From: Collinsella sp. AF02-46-1
Lineage (GTDB): Bacteria; Actinomycetota; Coriobacteriia; Coriobacteriales; Coriobacteriaceae
NCBI GenBank assembly: GCA_934876235.1
Contig: CAKXKM010000042.1
Coordinates: forward strand, 3,070 to 8,680
Reading direction: 5' to 3'
DNA length: 5,611 nt
The translations under genes were made by a program, and so were the position numbers. Below the pieces are notes generated by a model that saw nothing but the letters and a program-made list of their open reading frames with translations, was not told where the DNA came from and ran no database searches. Shown in pieces: positions 1 through 5,611 of the stretch. Positions within the stretch are counted from its first letter, which is position 1; each line of letters starts with the position of its first letter.

Positions 1-318
1 CCGGGCTATGCCAATCCTGCTTCGAGGCGAAAGTGTGGCGCGGATCGCTGGGACATCCAGGTTTTTCCTACGGGCGCTGTGTTTGACATAGCCGATACGA
101 TCGGTATGCTCGATGAACGTCCGCTGGTAACGATCAACTTGATGTATGACTCCGATGTGGATGCGGTGGGGTTGGAATTGCTGGCCGTGCAGTCGCTACT
201 CGACATAGAGCGCGACGGCATCGACGAAATCCGTGTGCCGCGACCCGGCGTGGGTCGCATGCGCTGGGGGTTTGGGTTTGACGGACAGCATGTGGCTGCG
301 GTGTGCCAGCGGCTTTAA
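1..318 (+). CDS. 3' end of an unidentified gene, possibly macro-domain-like (partial)
   Basis: The frame is open from the first base to a TAA at 316-318, giving 105 residues with no start visible, so the gene begins upstream of the window. Codon use looks like real coding sequence. The C-terminal half has a strand-like stretch (PLVTINLMYDSD), a helix-like stretch (LELLAVQSLLDIERDG), then DEIRVPRPGVGRMRWGF. This order recalls the end of macro-domain (ADP-ribose-binding or hydrolysing) proteins, where a strand is followed by a 'lPrpGcG.GgL.W' loop. The typical GG of that loop is replaced here by RM, so the match is weak. A GTG at 79-81 is in frame but has no convincing ribosome binding site, and the open frame before it suggests it is internal. 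The gene converges on the glycosyltransferase at 343. The gap holds no clear terminator. Its function is not established, and it may be unrelated to the glycan genes. Confidence 0.55.
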   Translation, partial: PGYANPASRRKCGADRWDIQVFPTGAVFDIADTIGMLDERPLVTINLMYDSDVDAVGLELLAVQSLLDIERDGIDEIRVPRPGVGRMRWGFGFDGQHVAAVCQRL

Positions 319-342
319 GCGCCGAGGTGTTTCCGGCTTCCG

Positions 343-1362
343 CTACTCTGCGTCCTTCATGGGTGGCATGGGCTTCCAGTCGGGATCCTTGATGATCTTG
401 CGGGCATCTTTCATGCCGCGGCGCAGCGCCGGAATACCGGTCTTAAAGCATTTGTCGACCGCTGCCAAGCGAATGAATTCCTTGCAGAAGGTCGCGGCAT
501 TGCCCAGGCGGAACAGCATGGGGTGGTAGTCACCGTAGACCTGCATATAGCGAGCGAGGAAGCCTCGGTTGCGCATGATGTAGTAGCGGTTGGTGTCGCT
601 TGTGGAGTTGAGCTGGCGTTTGCCGGCGATATCCCAGTTAGAGACGGCGCGGGCGCGTTTGAGCACCACGTCGGCAACTACAGCGGCGGGGAAGTGCTGG
701 CTCGCGACATAGCCGTAGCAGGCATCGTCGCCGTAGATGAAGAAGCGCGCATCGGGCAGGCCGATCTTGTCGACTACGCGACGCGAGAACAGGCCGCCTT
801 CAAAGCACAACTGGTTCATGGCGCGGTAGCCCTCGGGGCCCAGGTCCCACTTAGCGATGGGGTTGGGGATGCCAAGCGAAAGGATAAGCTGGTATTGCCA
901 AAAGAAGGCGCCACCGTCAAAGTCCAGGCGCGAACCCTGGATGACATCGTAGCGGTCGGTCCACTTGGCAAGACGCTCGATGCCTTCGGGAATGACGAGC
1001 ACGTCGTCGTCCATCACCCAGAACCATTGAGCGCCCAGGTCGTAGGCGCACTTGGTGCCGGCGGAAAAGCCGCCCGCGCCGCCACCGTTTTTGAGCTGCG
1101 GCGCGTAGATAACGCGGTCGGTGCCACACTCTGCGTCGGGCTGGTCGGTGTCGATGCCCCACAGGTTGGCGAGGCGCTCGTTGAATGCGGCACACATGGC
1201 TTCGGTCTCGCGCGAATTCTCGTTATCGACAATCACGATGCGCCAGGGCGCGGCCGTGAGCTCGGTCATAGATTCGAACAGGTTGGCTAGGAGTTCCTGG
1301 CGCTTGTACGTAACGACGACGATGGCGAGCTTGTCGATGGGAGCGGGAAGGGTTGAAGGCAT
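343..1362 (-). CDS. GT2 glycosyltransferase, rhamnosyl/galactofuranosyl-transferase (GlfT2-like) type
   Basis: This 339-residue protein would move a sugar from a nucleotide-sugar donor to a growing glycan in the cytoplasm or at the inner membrane face. The GT-A fold is visible in order: the first strand AIVVVTYKRQELL (13-25), VIVDN (43-47), the glycine-rich NGGGAGGFSAG (92-102), the metal-binding triple aspartate in WVMDDDV (116-121), the acceptor-side FEGGLFSRR (187-195), the likely catalytic FIYGDDACYGY (208-218) and YYIMRNRGF (260-268). The NGGGAGGF plus DDD pattern and the YY..RN motif are typical of the GT2 branch that includes mycobacterial GlfT2 and rhamnosyltransferases. The exact sugar cannot be read from sequence. 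The ATG at 1362 is preferred because AAAGGA lies 11 bases before it and the protein starts just ahead of the first GT-A strand. An in-frame ATG at 1497 would add 45 residues that resemble no GT2 N-terminus and would lie upstream of a likely promoter. The gene is divergent from the plus-strand cluster. It has no membrane segment or signal peptide. Confidence 0.9.
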   Translation of the reverse strand: MPSTLPAPIDKLAIVVVTYKRQELLANLFESMTELTAAPWRIVIVDNENSRETEAMCAAFNERLANLWGIDTDQPDAECGTDRVIYAPQLKNGGGAGGFSAGTKCAYDLGAQWFWVMDDDVLVIPEGIERLAKWTDRYDVIQGSRLDFDGGAFFWQYQLILSLGIPNPIAKWDLGPEGYRAMNQLCFEGGLFSRRVVDKIGLPDARFFIYGDDACYGYVASQHFPAAVVADVVLKRARAVSNWDIAGKRQLNSTSDTNRYYIMRNRGFLARYMQVYGDYHPMLFRLGNAATFCKEFIRLAAVDKCFKTGIPALRRGMKDARKIIKDPDWKPMPPMKDAE

Positions 1363-1373
1363 GGGGCAATATA

Positions 1374-1379
1374 TCCTTT
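1374..1379 (-). promoter_or_regulatory. Ribosome binding site deciding the start of the minus-strand GT2 gene
   Basis: Read on the minus strand this is AAAGGA, 11 bases before the ATG at 1362-1360. The spacing is a little long. It supports the start at 1362 over the upstream in-frame ATG at 1497. Confidence 0.5.
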
Positions 1380-1437
1380 CACGCGCGGCGGGCGAGTGCT
1401 GCGCGGAAGCTATCGAATACGTCCTTGGGACGGTCCT

Positions 1438-1468
1438 ATTGTAAAGGCTCGGCGCACCTTGGCGGCAA
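1438..1468 (-). promoter_or_regulatory. Candidate promoter for the minus-strand GT2 gene
   Basis: On the minus strand a TACAAT box (1443-1438, five of six matches to the -10 consensus) is preceded, 19 bases upstream, by TTGCCG (1468-1463), a partial -35 match. Transcription would begin near 1430, leaving a leader of roughly 70 bases. The spacing is slightly wide, so this is a suggestion from sequence only. Confidence 0.35.
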
Positions 1469-1524
1469 GCTTTGAATAAAACGCAGGAACCTGCCATGGG
1501 CCCGCCGCATGACGTGGGGCTGCT

Positions 1525-1556
1525 TTGCCCGCAAGAGGCTCCATAGATTATATAAA
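1525..1556 (+). promoter_or_regulatory. Candidate promoter for the plus-strand glycosyltransferase operon
   Basis: TTGCCC (1525-1530) is followed after 17 bases by the AT-rich patch TTATATAAA (1548-1556), which contains TTATAT at standard spacing and an overlapping TATAAA at wider spacing. This is the only markedly AT-rich patch in the divergent gap 1363-1618. It sits about 60 bases before the TTG start of the first operon gene. Together with the minus-strand box it would make the gap a divergent promoter region. No operator was recognised beyond a weak 5-base inverted repeat (1582-1586 with 1598-1602). Confidence 0.35.
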
Positions 1557-1607
1557 CGCCCGCTAGCGCGCTGACCCTTTGATACCATGAAACGACAGGT
1601 ATTTCCT

Positions 1608-1613
1608 AAGGAG
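1608..1613 (+). promoter_or_regulatory. Ribosome binding site fixing a TTG start at 1619
   Basis: AAGGAG lies five bases before TTG at 1619-1621. An in-frame TAA at 1607-1609 overlaps this site, so no earlier start is possible. The next in-frame ATG lies about 60 codons in, past conserved residues. Confidence 0.8.
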
Positions 1614-1618
1614 CACAT

Positions 1619-2722
1619 TTGTCTACTAACGCCTCTGGCAGCCCTGTTCTGTCGCTGCTTATTCCCATTTACAATGTTCAGCGCTACTTGCGCGAGTGTC
1701 TCGATTCCGCCCTGGCGCAGACGCTCAAGGATATTGAGATCATCTGCATTAACGACGGGTCGACCGACAACTCGCCCGCGACTATCCGCGAGTATATGGG
1801 GCGCGATGGGCGTGTCAAGATGATCGACAAGGCCAACAGCGGCTACGGCGACTCGATGAACCACGGTCTGGAGATGGCGCGCGGCAAGTACGTTGGCATC
1901 TTGGAGTCCGATGACTTTATGGCGCCCGACGCACTTGAAAAGCTTGTCTCGGCCGCCGATAGCAATAATGCCGACTTTGCGAAGGCGAACTTTGATTTCT
2001 ACTGGTCTAAGCCCGAGGAGCGCCGTTCGCTGCACGAGATGTTTAAGGCCAAGGACTGCGGCAAGCCGGTGCACCCGAGCGACACGACGCAGTTCTTTAA
2101 ACAAAAGCCGTCGATTTGGTCGGCCGTGTACCGTCGCGATTTTCTTGAGCGCAACGGCATTAAGTTCCTGCCGACTCCGGGGGCATCCTTTCAGGACACG
2201 TCATTCGCTTTTAAGGTGATCGCGTGCGCCGATAAGGCTGTTTACCTGCATGATGCCGTGTTGTCGTATCGCCAGGACAACGAGAATTCCTCGGTCAATT
2301 CTTCGGCTAAGGTCTTTTGCGTCAATACCGAGTATGCCGAGATTGAGCGTTGGATTCGAGAGGATTATGCCCGTGACCACGCAAGTGATGACGTCGCGCG
2401 CATGCTCAAGTTCAATCAGCTCATTAAGTACGATTCGTACATGTGGAACTACGTGCGCCTGGCGCCTAAGTTCTATAAGGAGTTCCTGGTTCAGATGGCC
2501 AAGGAGTTCCAAGCGGCCTTGGACGCCGGGGACTTTTCGCTTGACGACCTCAAGCCGTGGAAGCGCGCGAATCTCGCTGCCATCCTCAAAGATCCTGAGG
2601 GCTGGGTTGACGAGCATCCGAGTTTTGCGACGGATGGTGCCTTGGGCCGTGCTAAGTATTACGCCTCGGTTGGAGGCCCGGGCGTGGTCGCCGCCTTCCT
2701 CATCGAATCGCTGAGGGGGTAG
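1619..2722 (+). CDS. GT2 glycosyltransferase, paralogue A (E-S-D-D / Q-D subtype)
   Basis: This 367-residue GT-A enzyme is expected to transfer a sugar from a nucleotide donor to a lipid-linked surface glycan. Visible elements are VLSLLIPIYNVQRYLRECLDS (10-30), the nucleotide-binding INDGSTDNS (44-52), NSGYGDSMNHGLEMARG (73-89), the metal site ILESDDF (94-100), KPSIWSAVYRRDF (163-175), the likely catalytic-base region FQD (191-193) and YRQDNENSSVN (217-227). The remaining 140 residues are a mixed, probably helical C-terminal region with no recognised domain and no membrane span. Compared with the other GT2 proteins here, the metal motif starts with E instead of D, and Q replaces the E of GED. 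The start is TTG, forced by an upstream stop and a good ribosome site. It is the first gene of the plus-strand cluster and ends six bases before the next gene. It is a close paralogue of the gene at 3844. The sugar and linkage are unknown. Confidence 0.9.
   Translation: MSTNASGSPVLSLLIPIYNVQRYLRECLDSALAQTLKDIEIICINDGSTDNSPATIREYMGRDGRVKMIDKANSGYGDSMNHGLEMARGKYVGILESDDFMAPDALEKLVSAADSNNADFAKANFDFYWSKPEERRSLHEMFKAKDCGKPVHPSDTTQFFKQKPSIWSAVYRRDFLERNGIKFLPTPGASFQDTSFAFKVIACADKAVYLHDAVLSYRQDNENSSVNSSAKVFCVNTEYAEIERWIREDYARDHASDDVARMLKFNQLIKYDSYMWNYVRLAPKFYKEFLVQMAKEFQAALDAGDFSLDDLKPWKRANLAAILKDPEGWVDEHPSFATDGALGRAKYYASVGGPGVVAAFLIESLRG
1640..1921 (+). repeat. Paralogous block, copy 1 (catalytic core of paralogue A)
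   Basis: These 282 bases align without gaps to 3859-4140. By hand count 234 of 282 bases agree (about 83%), and 79 of 94 encoded residues agree. The longest perfect stretch is 31 bases, at 1832-1862 here and 4051-4081 in the other copy; only one mismatch separates it from 14 more matching bases upstream. It encodes the NSGYGDSMN region. The two copies are in the same orientation, about 2.2 kb apart. Confidence 0.85.
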
Positions 2723-2728
2723 GTCGGC

Positions 2729-3769
2729 ATGGGAGAGGCCTCGTGTCCTAAAGCCACCATTGTCGTCCCCGTTTACAACTCTGCGCGCTCCATTCAGCGA
2801 TGCGTCGATTCGCTGTTGGCCCAGTCCGAGCGCTCGATTCAGGTTGTCTGCGTCAACGACGGTTCGACTGATGATTCGTTGAACGTGTTGCGCCAGATTG
2901 CGCAGGCCGACGATCGCGTACTGGTGATTGACCAGGAAAACGCGGGCGTCTCGTGTGCTCGAAATGCCGGTATCGATGTCGCCGAGGGCGAGACCGTCTT
3001 TTTTGTGGACGCCGACGATTACATCGATGCCCAGACGGTCGAGCGCGTGCTGCATGCCATGGAGTCTGCAGGTGCCGAGGCCGCCGTCTTTGGCGGCGTC
3101 TGTGAACCTGCCGACGCTGCCCCCAAACGCGTCCAACAACTCATGAGCCCCAAAGCTGGTACCTTCGGCGCCCGTGATCCCCAACTGCTGTTCCATTCGA
3201 ATGCGCAGCCCTATGCCTGCCGTGCGGCTTTTTCGCGCGAGCTGCTCAATCGCGAAGGCATTCGCTTCGCCCCCGGTTTGGCTTTGGGCGAGGACGTCGT
3301 CTTCCAATTTGCGGCTTATGCGCTTGCCCGCAAGACCGTCGTCATGCCGGACAAGTTCTACCACTACGTGATGGAGAGTGAATCGGCGACGCACGAGTTC
3401 AACAGTGCCGATGCTCGCGCCAAAAAGCTTGACGCCCACATGAGGATGCTCGAGGAGGTCTTGGAGGACTGGGCGGCCTACGGTCTTTTAGACCTGTGCC
3501 CCGGCGAGCTGATTGCCTGGTTCCTGGACCTTATTGTGTTTGATTTGGCACGCTTGGATGCTAATGGCTACCGCCGTGTAGCCGCTTGCGTCAACATGGA
3601 CTTCACGACGTTTTTGGGAACGGAGTGGGCGGATATGCCTGCTAAGGGCGCCGTTCGCCGTGTTGCCCACAAGCTCGTTGCGGCGACCTCGGGCGTTTCG
3701 ATGGCAGACGCCACGCTGTTCTATCTTTCGACTCGCGGTCTCAAAGCCTGCCTGGAGCGCTTTATCTAA
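2729..3769 (+). CDS. GT2 glycosyltransferase (classical D-x-D-D / G-E-D type)
   Basis: This 346-residue GT-A enzyme is related to EpsJ-like and other capsule or exopolysaccharide glycosyltransferases. Its motifs are ATIVVPVYNSARSIQRCVDSLL (9-30), VNDGSTDDS (42-50), NAGVSCARNAGI (71-82), the metal site FVDADDYID (92-100), PYACRAAFSRELL (161-173), LGEDVVFQF (186-194) and PDKFYHYV (207-214). This is the common arrangement, with aspartates at 94, 96 and 97 and the likely catalytic base at D189. The last 130 residues look helical and have no family assignment. The ATG is preceded by AGGGGG (2714-2719) nine bases upstream, which lies inside the end of the previous gene, so translation is probably coupled. 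It is not a close relative of its two neighbours, although it sits between paralogues. It ends with TAA, then a 74-base gap. Donor and acceptor are unknown. Confidence 0.9.
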   Translation: MGEASCPKATIVVPVYNSARSIQRCVDSLLAQSERSIQVVCVNDGSTDDSLNVLRQIAQADDRVLVIDQENAGVSCARNAGIDVAEGETVFFVDADDYIDAQTVERVLHAMESAGAEAAVFGGVCEPADAAPKRVQQLMSPKAGTFGARDPQLLFHSNAQPYACRAAFSRELLNREGIRFAPGLALGEDVVFQFAAYALARKTVVMPDKFYHYVMESESATHEFNSADARAKKLDAHMRMLEEVLEDWAAYGLLDLCPGELIAWFLDLIVFDLARLDANGYRRVAACVNMDFTTFLGTEWADMPAKGAVRRVAHKLVAATSGVSMADATLFYLSTRGLKACLERFI

Positions 3770-3800
3770 TTCCAAGCGCTGCCGCCCGCCGCAACCCGGC

Positions 3801-3809
3801 TGTTAAAAT
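3801..3809 (+). promoter_or_regulatory. Candidate extended -10 promoter inside the operon
   Basis: The 74-base gap 3770-3843 holds TGT followed directly by TAAAAT, which is an extended -10 pattern (TGn plus five of six -10 matches). No good -35 lies 16-18 bases upstream, where the sequence is GC-rich, but extended -10 promoters can work without one. A start near 3816 would leave a leader of about 28 bases with the ribosome site. This could give the downstream paralogue expression of its own. Confidence 0.35.
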
Positions 3810-3832
3810 AACCCTGTTACACGCTATTCAAC

Positions 3833-3838
3833 AGGAGG
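3833..3838 (+). promoter_or_regulatory. Ribosome binding site fixing a TTG start at 3844
   Basis: AGGAGG, a full match to the Shine-Dalgarno core, lies five bases before TTG at 3844-3846. No in-frame ATG, GTG or TTG occurs between 3799 and the chosen start. The spacing and start codon match those of the paralogue at 1619. Confidence 0.8.
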
Positions 3839-3843
3839 TTCTC

Positions 3844-4962
3844 TTGCAGAACTCTGATACCCCTAAAGTTTCGCTGCTTGTGCCCATTTGCAATGTCGAA
3901 CGCTACCTGCGCGAGTGCCTCGATTCCGCCGTGGCTCAGACGCTTAAGGACATCGAGATCATTTGCATTAACGACGGCTCCACCGATAGCTCGCCGGATA
4001 TCATCCGTGAGTACATGGAGCGCGACCCCCGTGTAAAGATGATCGACAAAGCCAACAGCGGCTACGGCGACTCGATGAACCGCGGCCTGGAGATGGCATG
4101 CGGCGAATACGTGGGCATTCTGGAGTCCGACGACTTTATGTTTGAGGATTCGCTCCAAAAGCTGGTCGCCAAGGCCGATGCTGAGCATGCCGATGTGGTG
4201 AAGGGCGACTTTTACCTGTATTGGTCCACGCCCAGCGAACGCCGTGAGCTGTTTGGGATCATCGACGAGCATATGACGGGCGCCGCGTATCGCCCTGTCG
4301 ATCGCCCGGGCATCTTCTACCGCAAACCTTCCATTTGGTCGGCTATCTATCGGCGCGAGTTCCTCAACGACAATCAGATTCGGTTCCTTCCCACGCCGGG
4401 TGCCTCGTATCAGGACGCAGGCTTTAACTTTAAGGTTTGGGCTTGCGCCGAGCGCGCCGCGTTTATTGCGGACCCCATTTTGTGCTATCGCCAGGATAAC
4501 GAGAAGAGCTCCGTTAATTCGCCCAACAAGGTGTTTTGCGTGTGCGACGAATATGCCGAGATGCAACGTTTTTTGGACGAGCGTCCTGAGCTCAAGGCTC
4601 AGCTCCAGGGCATTTTAATGCGCATGAAGGTCGATACGTACCGCTGGAATGATGAGCGTCTGGTCGATGAGTTGCGCGAGCAGTTTTGGGAGAAGGCATC
4701 TCCCGAGCTCAAGGCCGACTGGGATGCCGGTCGCTTTGACCTGTCGCTGTTCGACCCGCGTGGCGAGACCGACTTGCGCCTGATGGTCAAGTCGCCCCGC
4801 GCCTATATCGATTCGCGCTTTGACTTTAAGAAGCCGGGCAAGCTCAATACGTTTAAGCATTACTTTAAGATCGGCGGCCTGCCGCTGGTGTGGCGCGTGC
4901 TGACGTATCAGCGCACCTACGGCGACAACCCGCACCCTGATGACGTTCCCGCCGCACAGTAG
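3844..4962 (+). CDS. GT2 glycosyltransferase, paralogue B (E-S-D-D / Q-D subtype)
   Basis: This 372-residue enzyme is closely related to the product of 1619-2722. By hand alignment, residues 6-99 match residues 8-101 of the paralogue at 79 of 94 positions. Motifs are VSLLVPICNVERYLRECLDS (9-28), INDGSTDSS (42-50), NSGYGDSMNRGLEMACG (71-87), ILESDDF (92-98), KPSIWSAIYRREF (161-173), YQD (189-191) and YRQDNEKSSVN (215-225). The usual tyrosine of the 'P.YN' motif is cysteine (C16). After about residue 240 the two proteins share little, and this one has its own tail ending in a proline-rich stretch (363-369). The difference in the C-terminal half suggests a different acceptor, which is inference. 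The start is TTG with AGGAGG five bases before. It is followed after 12 bases by another GT2 gene and is likely co-transcribed with it. Sugar and linkage are unknown. Confidence 0.9.
   Translation: MQNSDTPKVSLLVPICNVERYLRECLDSAVAQTLKDIEIICINDGSTDSSPDIIREYMERDPRVKMIDKANSGYGDSMNRGLEMACGEYVGILESDDFMFEDSLQKLVAKADAEHADVVKGDFYLYWSTPSERRELFGIIDEHMTGAAYRPVDRPGIFYRKPSIWSAIYRREFLNDNQIRFLPTPGASYQDAGFNFKVWACAERAAFIADPILCYRQDNEKSSVNSPNKVFCVCDEYAEMQRFLDERPELKAQLQGILMRMKVDTYRWNDERLVDELREQFWEKASPELKADWDAGRFDLSLFDPRGETDLRLMVKSPRAYIDSRFDFKKPGKLNTFKHYFKIGGLPLVWRVLTYQRTYGDNPHPDDVPAAQ
3859..4140 (+). repeat. Paralogous block, copy 2 (catalytic core of paralogue B)
   Basis: Direct-orientation partner of 1640-1921. 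Most differences are at third codon positions, which fits an older duplication kept under protein-level selection. The perfect 31-base stretch could serve as a site for recombination that would delete the gene between the copies; this is inference. Confidence 0.85.
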
Positions 4963-4974
4963 GAGCGAGTGATT

Positions 4975-5611
4975 ATGGCTACCCCCAAGATTTCCGTTGT
5001 CGTTCCCATCTACAAAGTGGAGGAGTGCCTGGCCTGGTGCCTGGACTCCCTGCTTGCGCAGGATATGCCCGATTGGGAGGGCGTGCTGGTCAACGATGGC
5101 TCGCCGGACGGTTCGCGCGATATTGCGGTTGCCTATTGCGAAAAGGACGCGCGCTTTACGCTGGTCGATAAGCCAAACGGGGGCCTGTCGAGTGCACGTA
5201 ATGCAGGCATCGCTGCGTCCACGGCGCCTATCGTCACGTTTTTGGATTCCGACGACCGGTTTACGCCCGATGCATGCCGCGTGATCGTCGATGCCTTTGA
5301 GTGCGAGGACTGCGACGTTTTGACCTTTGGCGCGAACCCGTATCCGCTGGAGGCGGGGTATCCGTGGCTTAACTATGTGCTGAGCCCACGCGATGTGTCA
5401 TTTGCGGGCTATAGCACCGACCTGCTGTTTAAGGAGGCATCTCGCCCCTTTGCATGGCGCACCGCCTGCAAGCGTGAGTTTTTGCTGGGCAACGGGATCG
5501 TGTTCGACGAAACCGTTAAGTATGGCGAAGACCAGGTCTTCGATTTTGCCGTGTACGGTCGTTCGCACAAGACCGCGCTTATCTCGAACAAGCTGTATGA
5601 CTACCGCGTGG
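4975..5611 (+). CDS. GT2 glycosyltransferase, 3' end beyond the window (partial)
   Basis: An open frame runs from ATG at 4975 to the window edge, giving 212 complete codons with no stop. The visible part is a classical GT-A catalytic domain: KISVVVPIYKVEECLAWCLDS (5-25), VNDGSPDGS (39-47), the donor-site region KPNGGLSSARNAGI (66-79), the metal site FLDSDDRF (89-96), PFAWRTACKREFL (158-170), the likely catalytic base in YGEDQVFDF (183-191) and KLYDYRV (206-212). It aligns in plan with the gene at 2729 rather than with the paralogue pair. AGGAG (4961-4965) overlaps the TAG of the previous gene and lies nine bases before ATG, so the two are probably translated in a coupled way. A GTG at 4969 is in frame but only three bases from that site, so ATG is preferred. 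The acceptor and any C-terminal domain are not visible. Confidence 0.9.
   Translation, partial: MATPKISVVVPIYKVEECLAWCLDSLLAQDMPDWEGVLVNDGSPDGSRDIAVAYCEKDARFTLVDKPNGGLSSARNAGIAASTAPIVTFLDSDDRFTPDACRVIVDAFECEDCDVLTFGANPYPLEAGYPWLNYVLSPRDVSFAGYSTDLLFKEASRPFAWRTACKREFLLGNGIVFDETVKYGEDQVFDFAVYGRSHKTALISNKLYDYRV

Noticed and set aside
311..345. Possible bidirectional terminator in the convergent gap
   Set aside because: Only a short imperfect palindrome around 311-323 is present, with no stable GC stem or T-run on either strand.
523..1290. A 255-codon plus-strand open frame opposite the minus-strand GT2 gene
   Set aside because: It is antisense to a protein with a complete set of GT2 motifs and is rich in A, V and G as expected for a shadow frame.
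1363..1497. Longer minus-strand start at 1497 adding 45 residues to the GT2 protein
   Set aside because: The extra residues do not look like a GT2 N-terminus, a candidate promoter lies inside them, and the ATG at 1362 has a ribosome site and sits just before the first GT-A strand.
1587..1823. ATG-started frame beginning just before paralogue A
   Set aside because: It overlaps the conserved catalytic core in another frame, has no ribosome site of its own and gives an unlikely protein rich in R, S and C.
2201..3439. A 412-codon open frame on the minus strand across two glycosyltransferase genes
   Set aside because: It lies antisense to two clear GT2 proteins with intact motifs. Long antisense open frames are common in GC-rich genes, and its translation resembles no known family.
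3817..4566. A 249-codon minus-strand open frame opposite paralogue B
   Set aside because: Similar antisense frames occur opposite paralogue A (1436-2104) because the sense sequences are alike. The resemblance between them comes from the duplicated sense genes and is not evidence of coding.
1..5611. CRISPR array, tRNA or rRNA gene, insertion sequence, or an invertible promoter switch
   Set aside because: No short regularly spaced repeats, cloverleaf sequence, transposase motif or terminal inverted repeats were seen on either strand.

Overview
The window is a glycosyltransferase locus from a fairly GC-rich bacterium with dense, well-spaced genes. Codon choice, strong Shine-Dalgarno sites and TTG starts would suit a gut actinobacterium of the Coriobacteriia (Collinsella or a relative). 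That placement is an impression from style, because no marker gene is present. Almost all of the sequence codes for proteins that build a surface polysaccharide or cell-wall glycan.

Layout. (1) Bases 1-318 hold the 3' end of a plus-strand gene cut by the window edge. Its C-terminus weakly resembles a macro (ADP-ribose-binding) domain. (2) A minus-strand GT2 glycosyltransferase of the rhamnosyl/galactofuranosyl-transferase type (343-1362) converges on it with a 24-base gap. (3) A 256-base divergent intergenic region (1363-1618) carries candidate promoters facing both ways. (4) Four plus-strand GT2 genes follow: 1619-2722, 2729-3769, 3844-4962 and 4975-5611. The last runs off the window. Gaps are 6, 74 and 12 bases, so they probably form one operon, with a possible extra promoter in the 74-base gap.

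The main point of interest is that the first and third plus-strand genes are paralogues. Their N-terminal catalytic region is about 84% identical in protein and 83% in DNA by hand count, and both use TTG starts. Their C-terminal parts diverge. Both carry E-S-D-D where the neighbouring GT2 proteins have D-x-D-D, and Q-D where the neighbours have G-E-D. An unrelated GT2 gene lies between them. This looks like duplication followed by acceptor-domain divergence.

The enzymes probably act one after another at the cytoplasmic face of the membrane, adding sugars to a lipid-linked glycan. No flippase, polymerase, ligase or nucleotide-sugar synthesis gene is visible, so the product cannot be named. I found no CRISPR array, RNA gene, mobile element or clearly new type of system.
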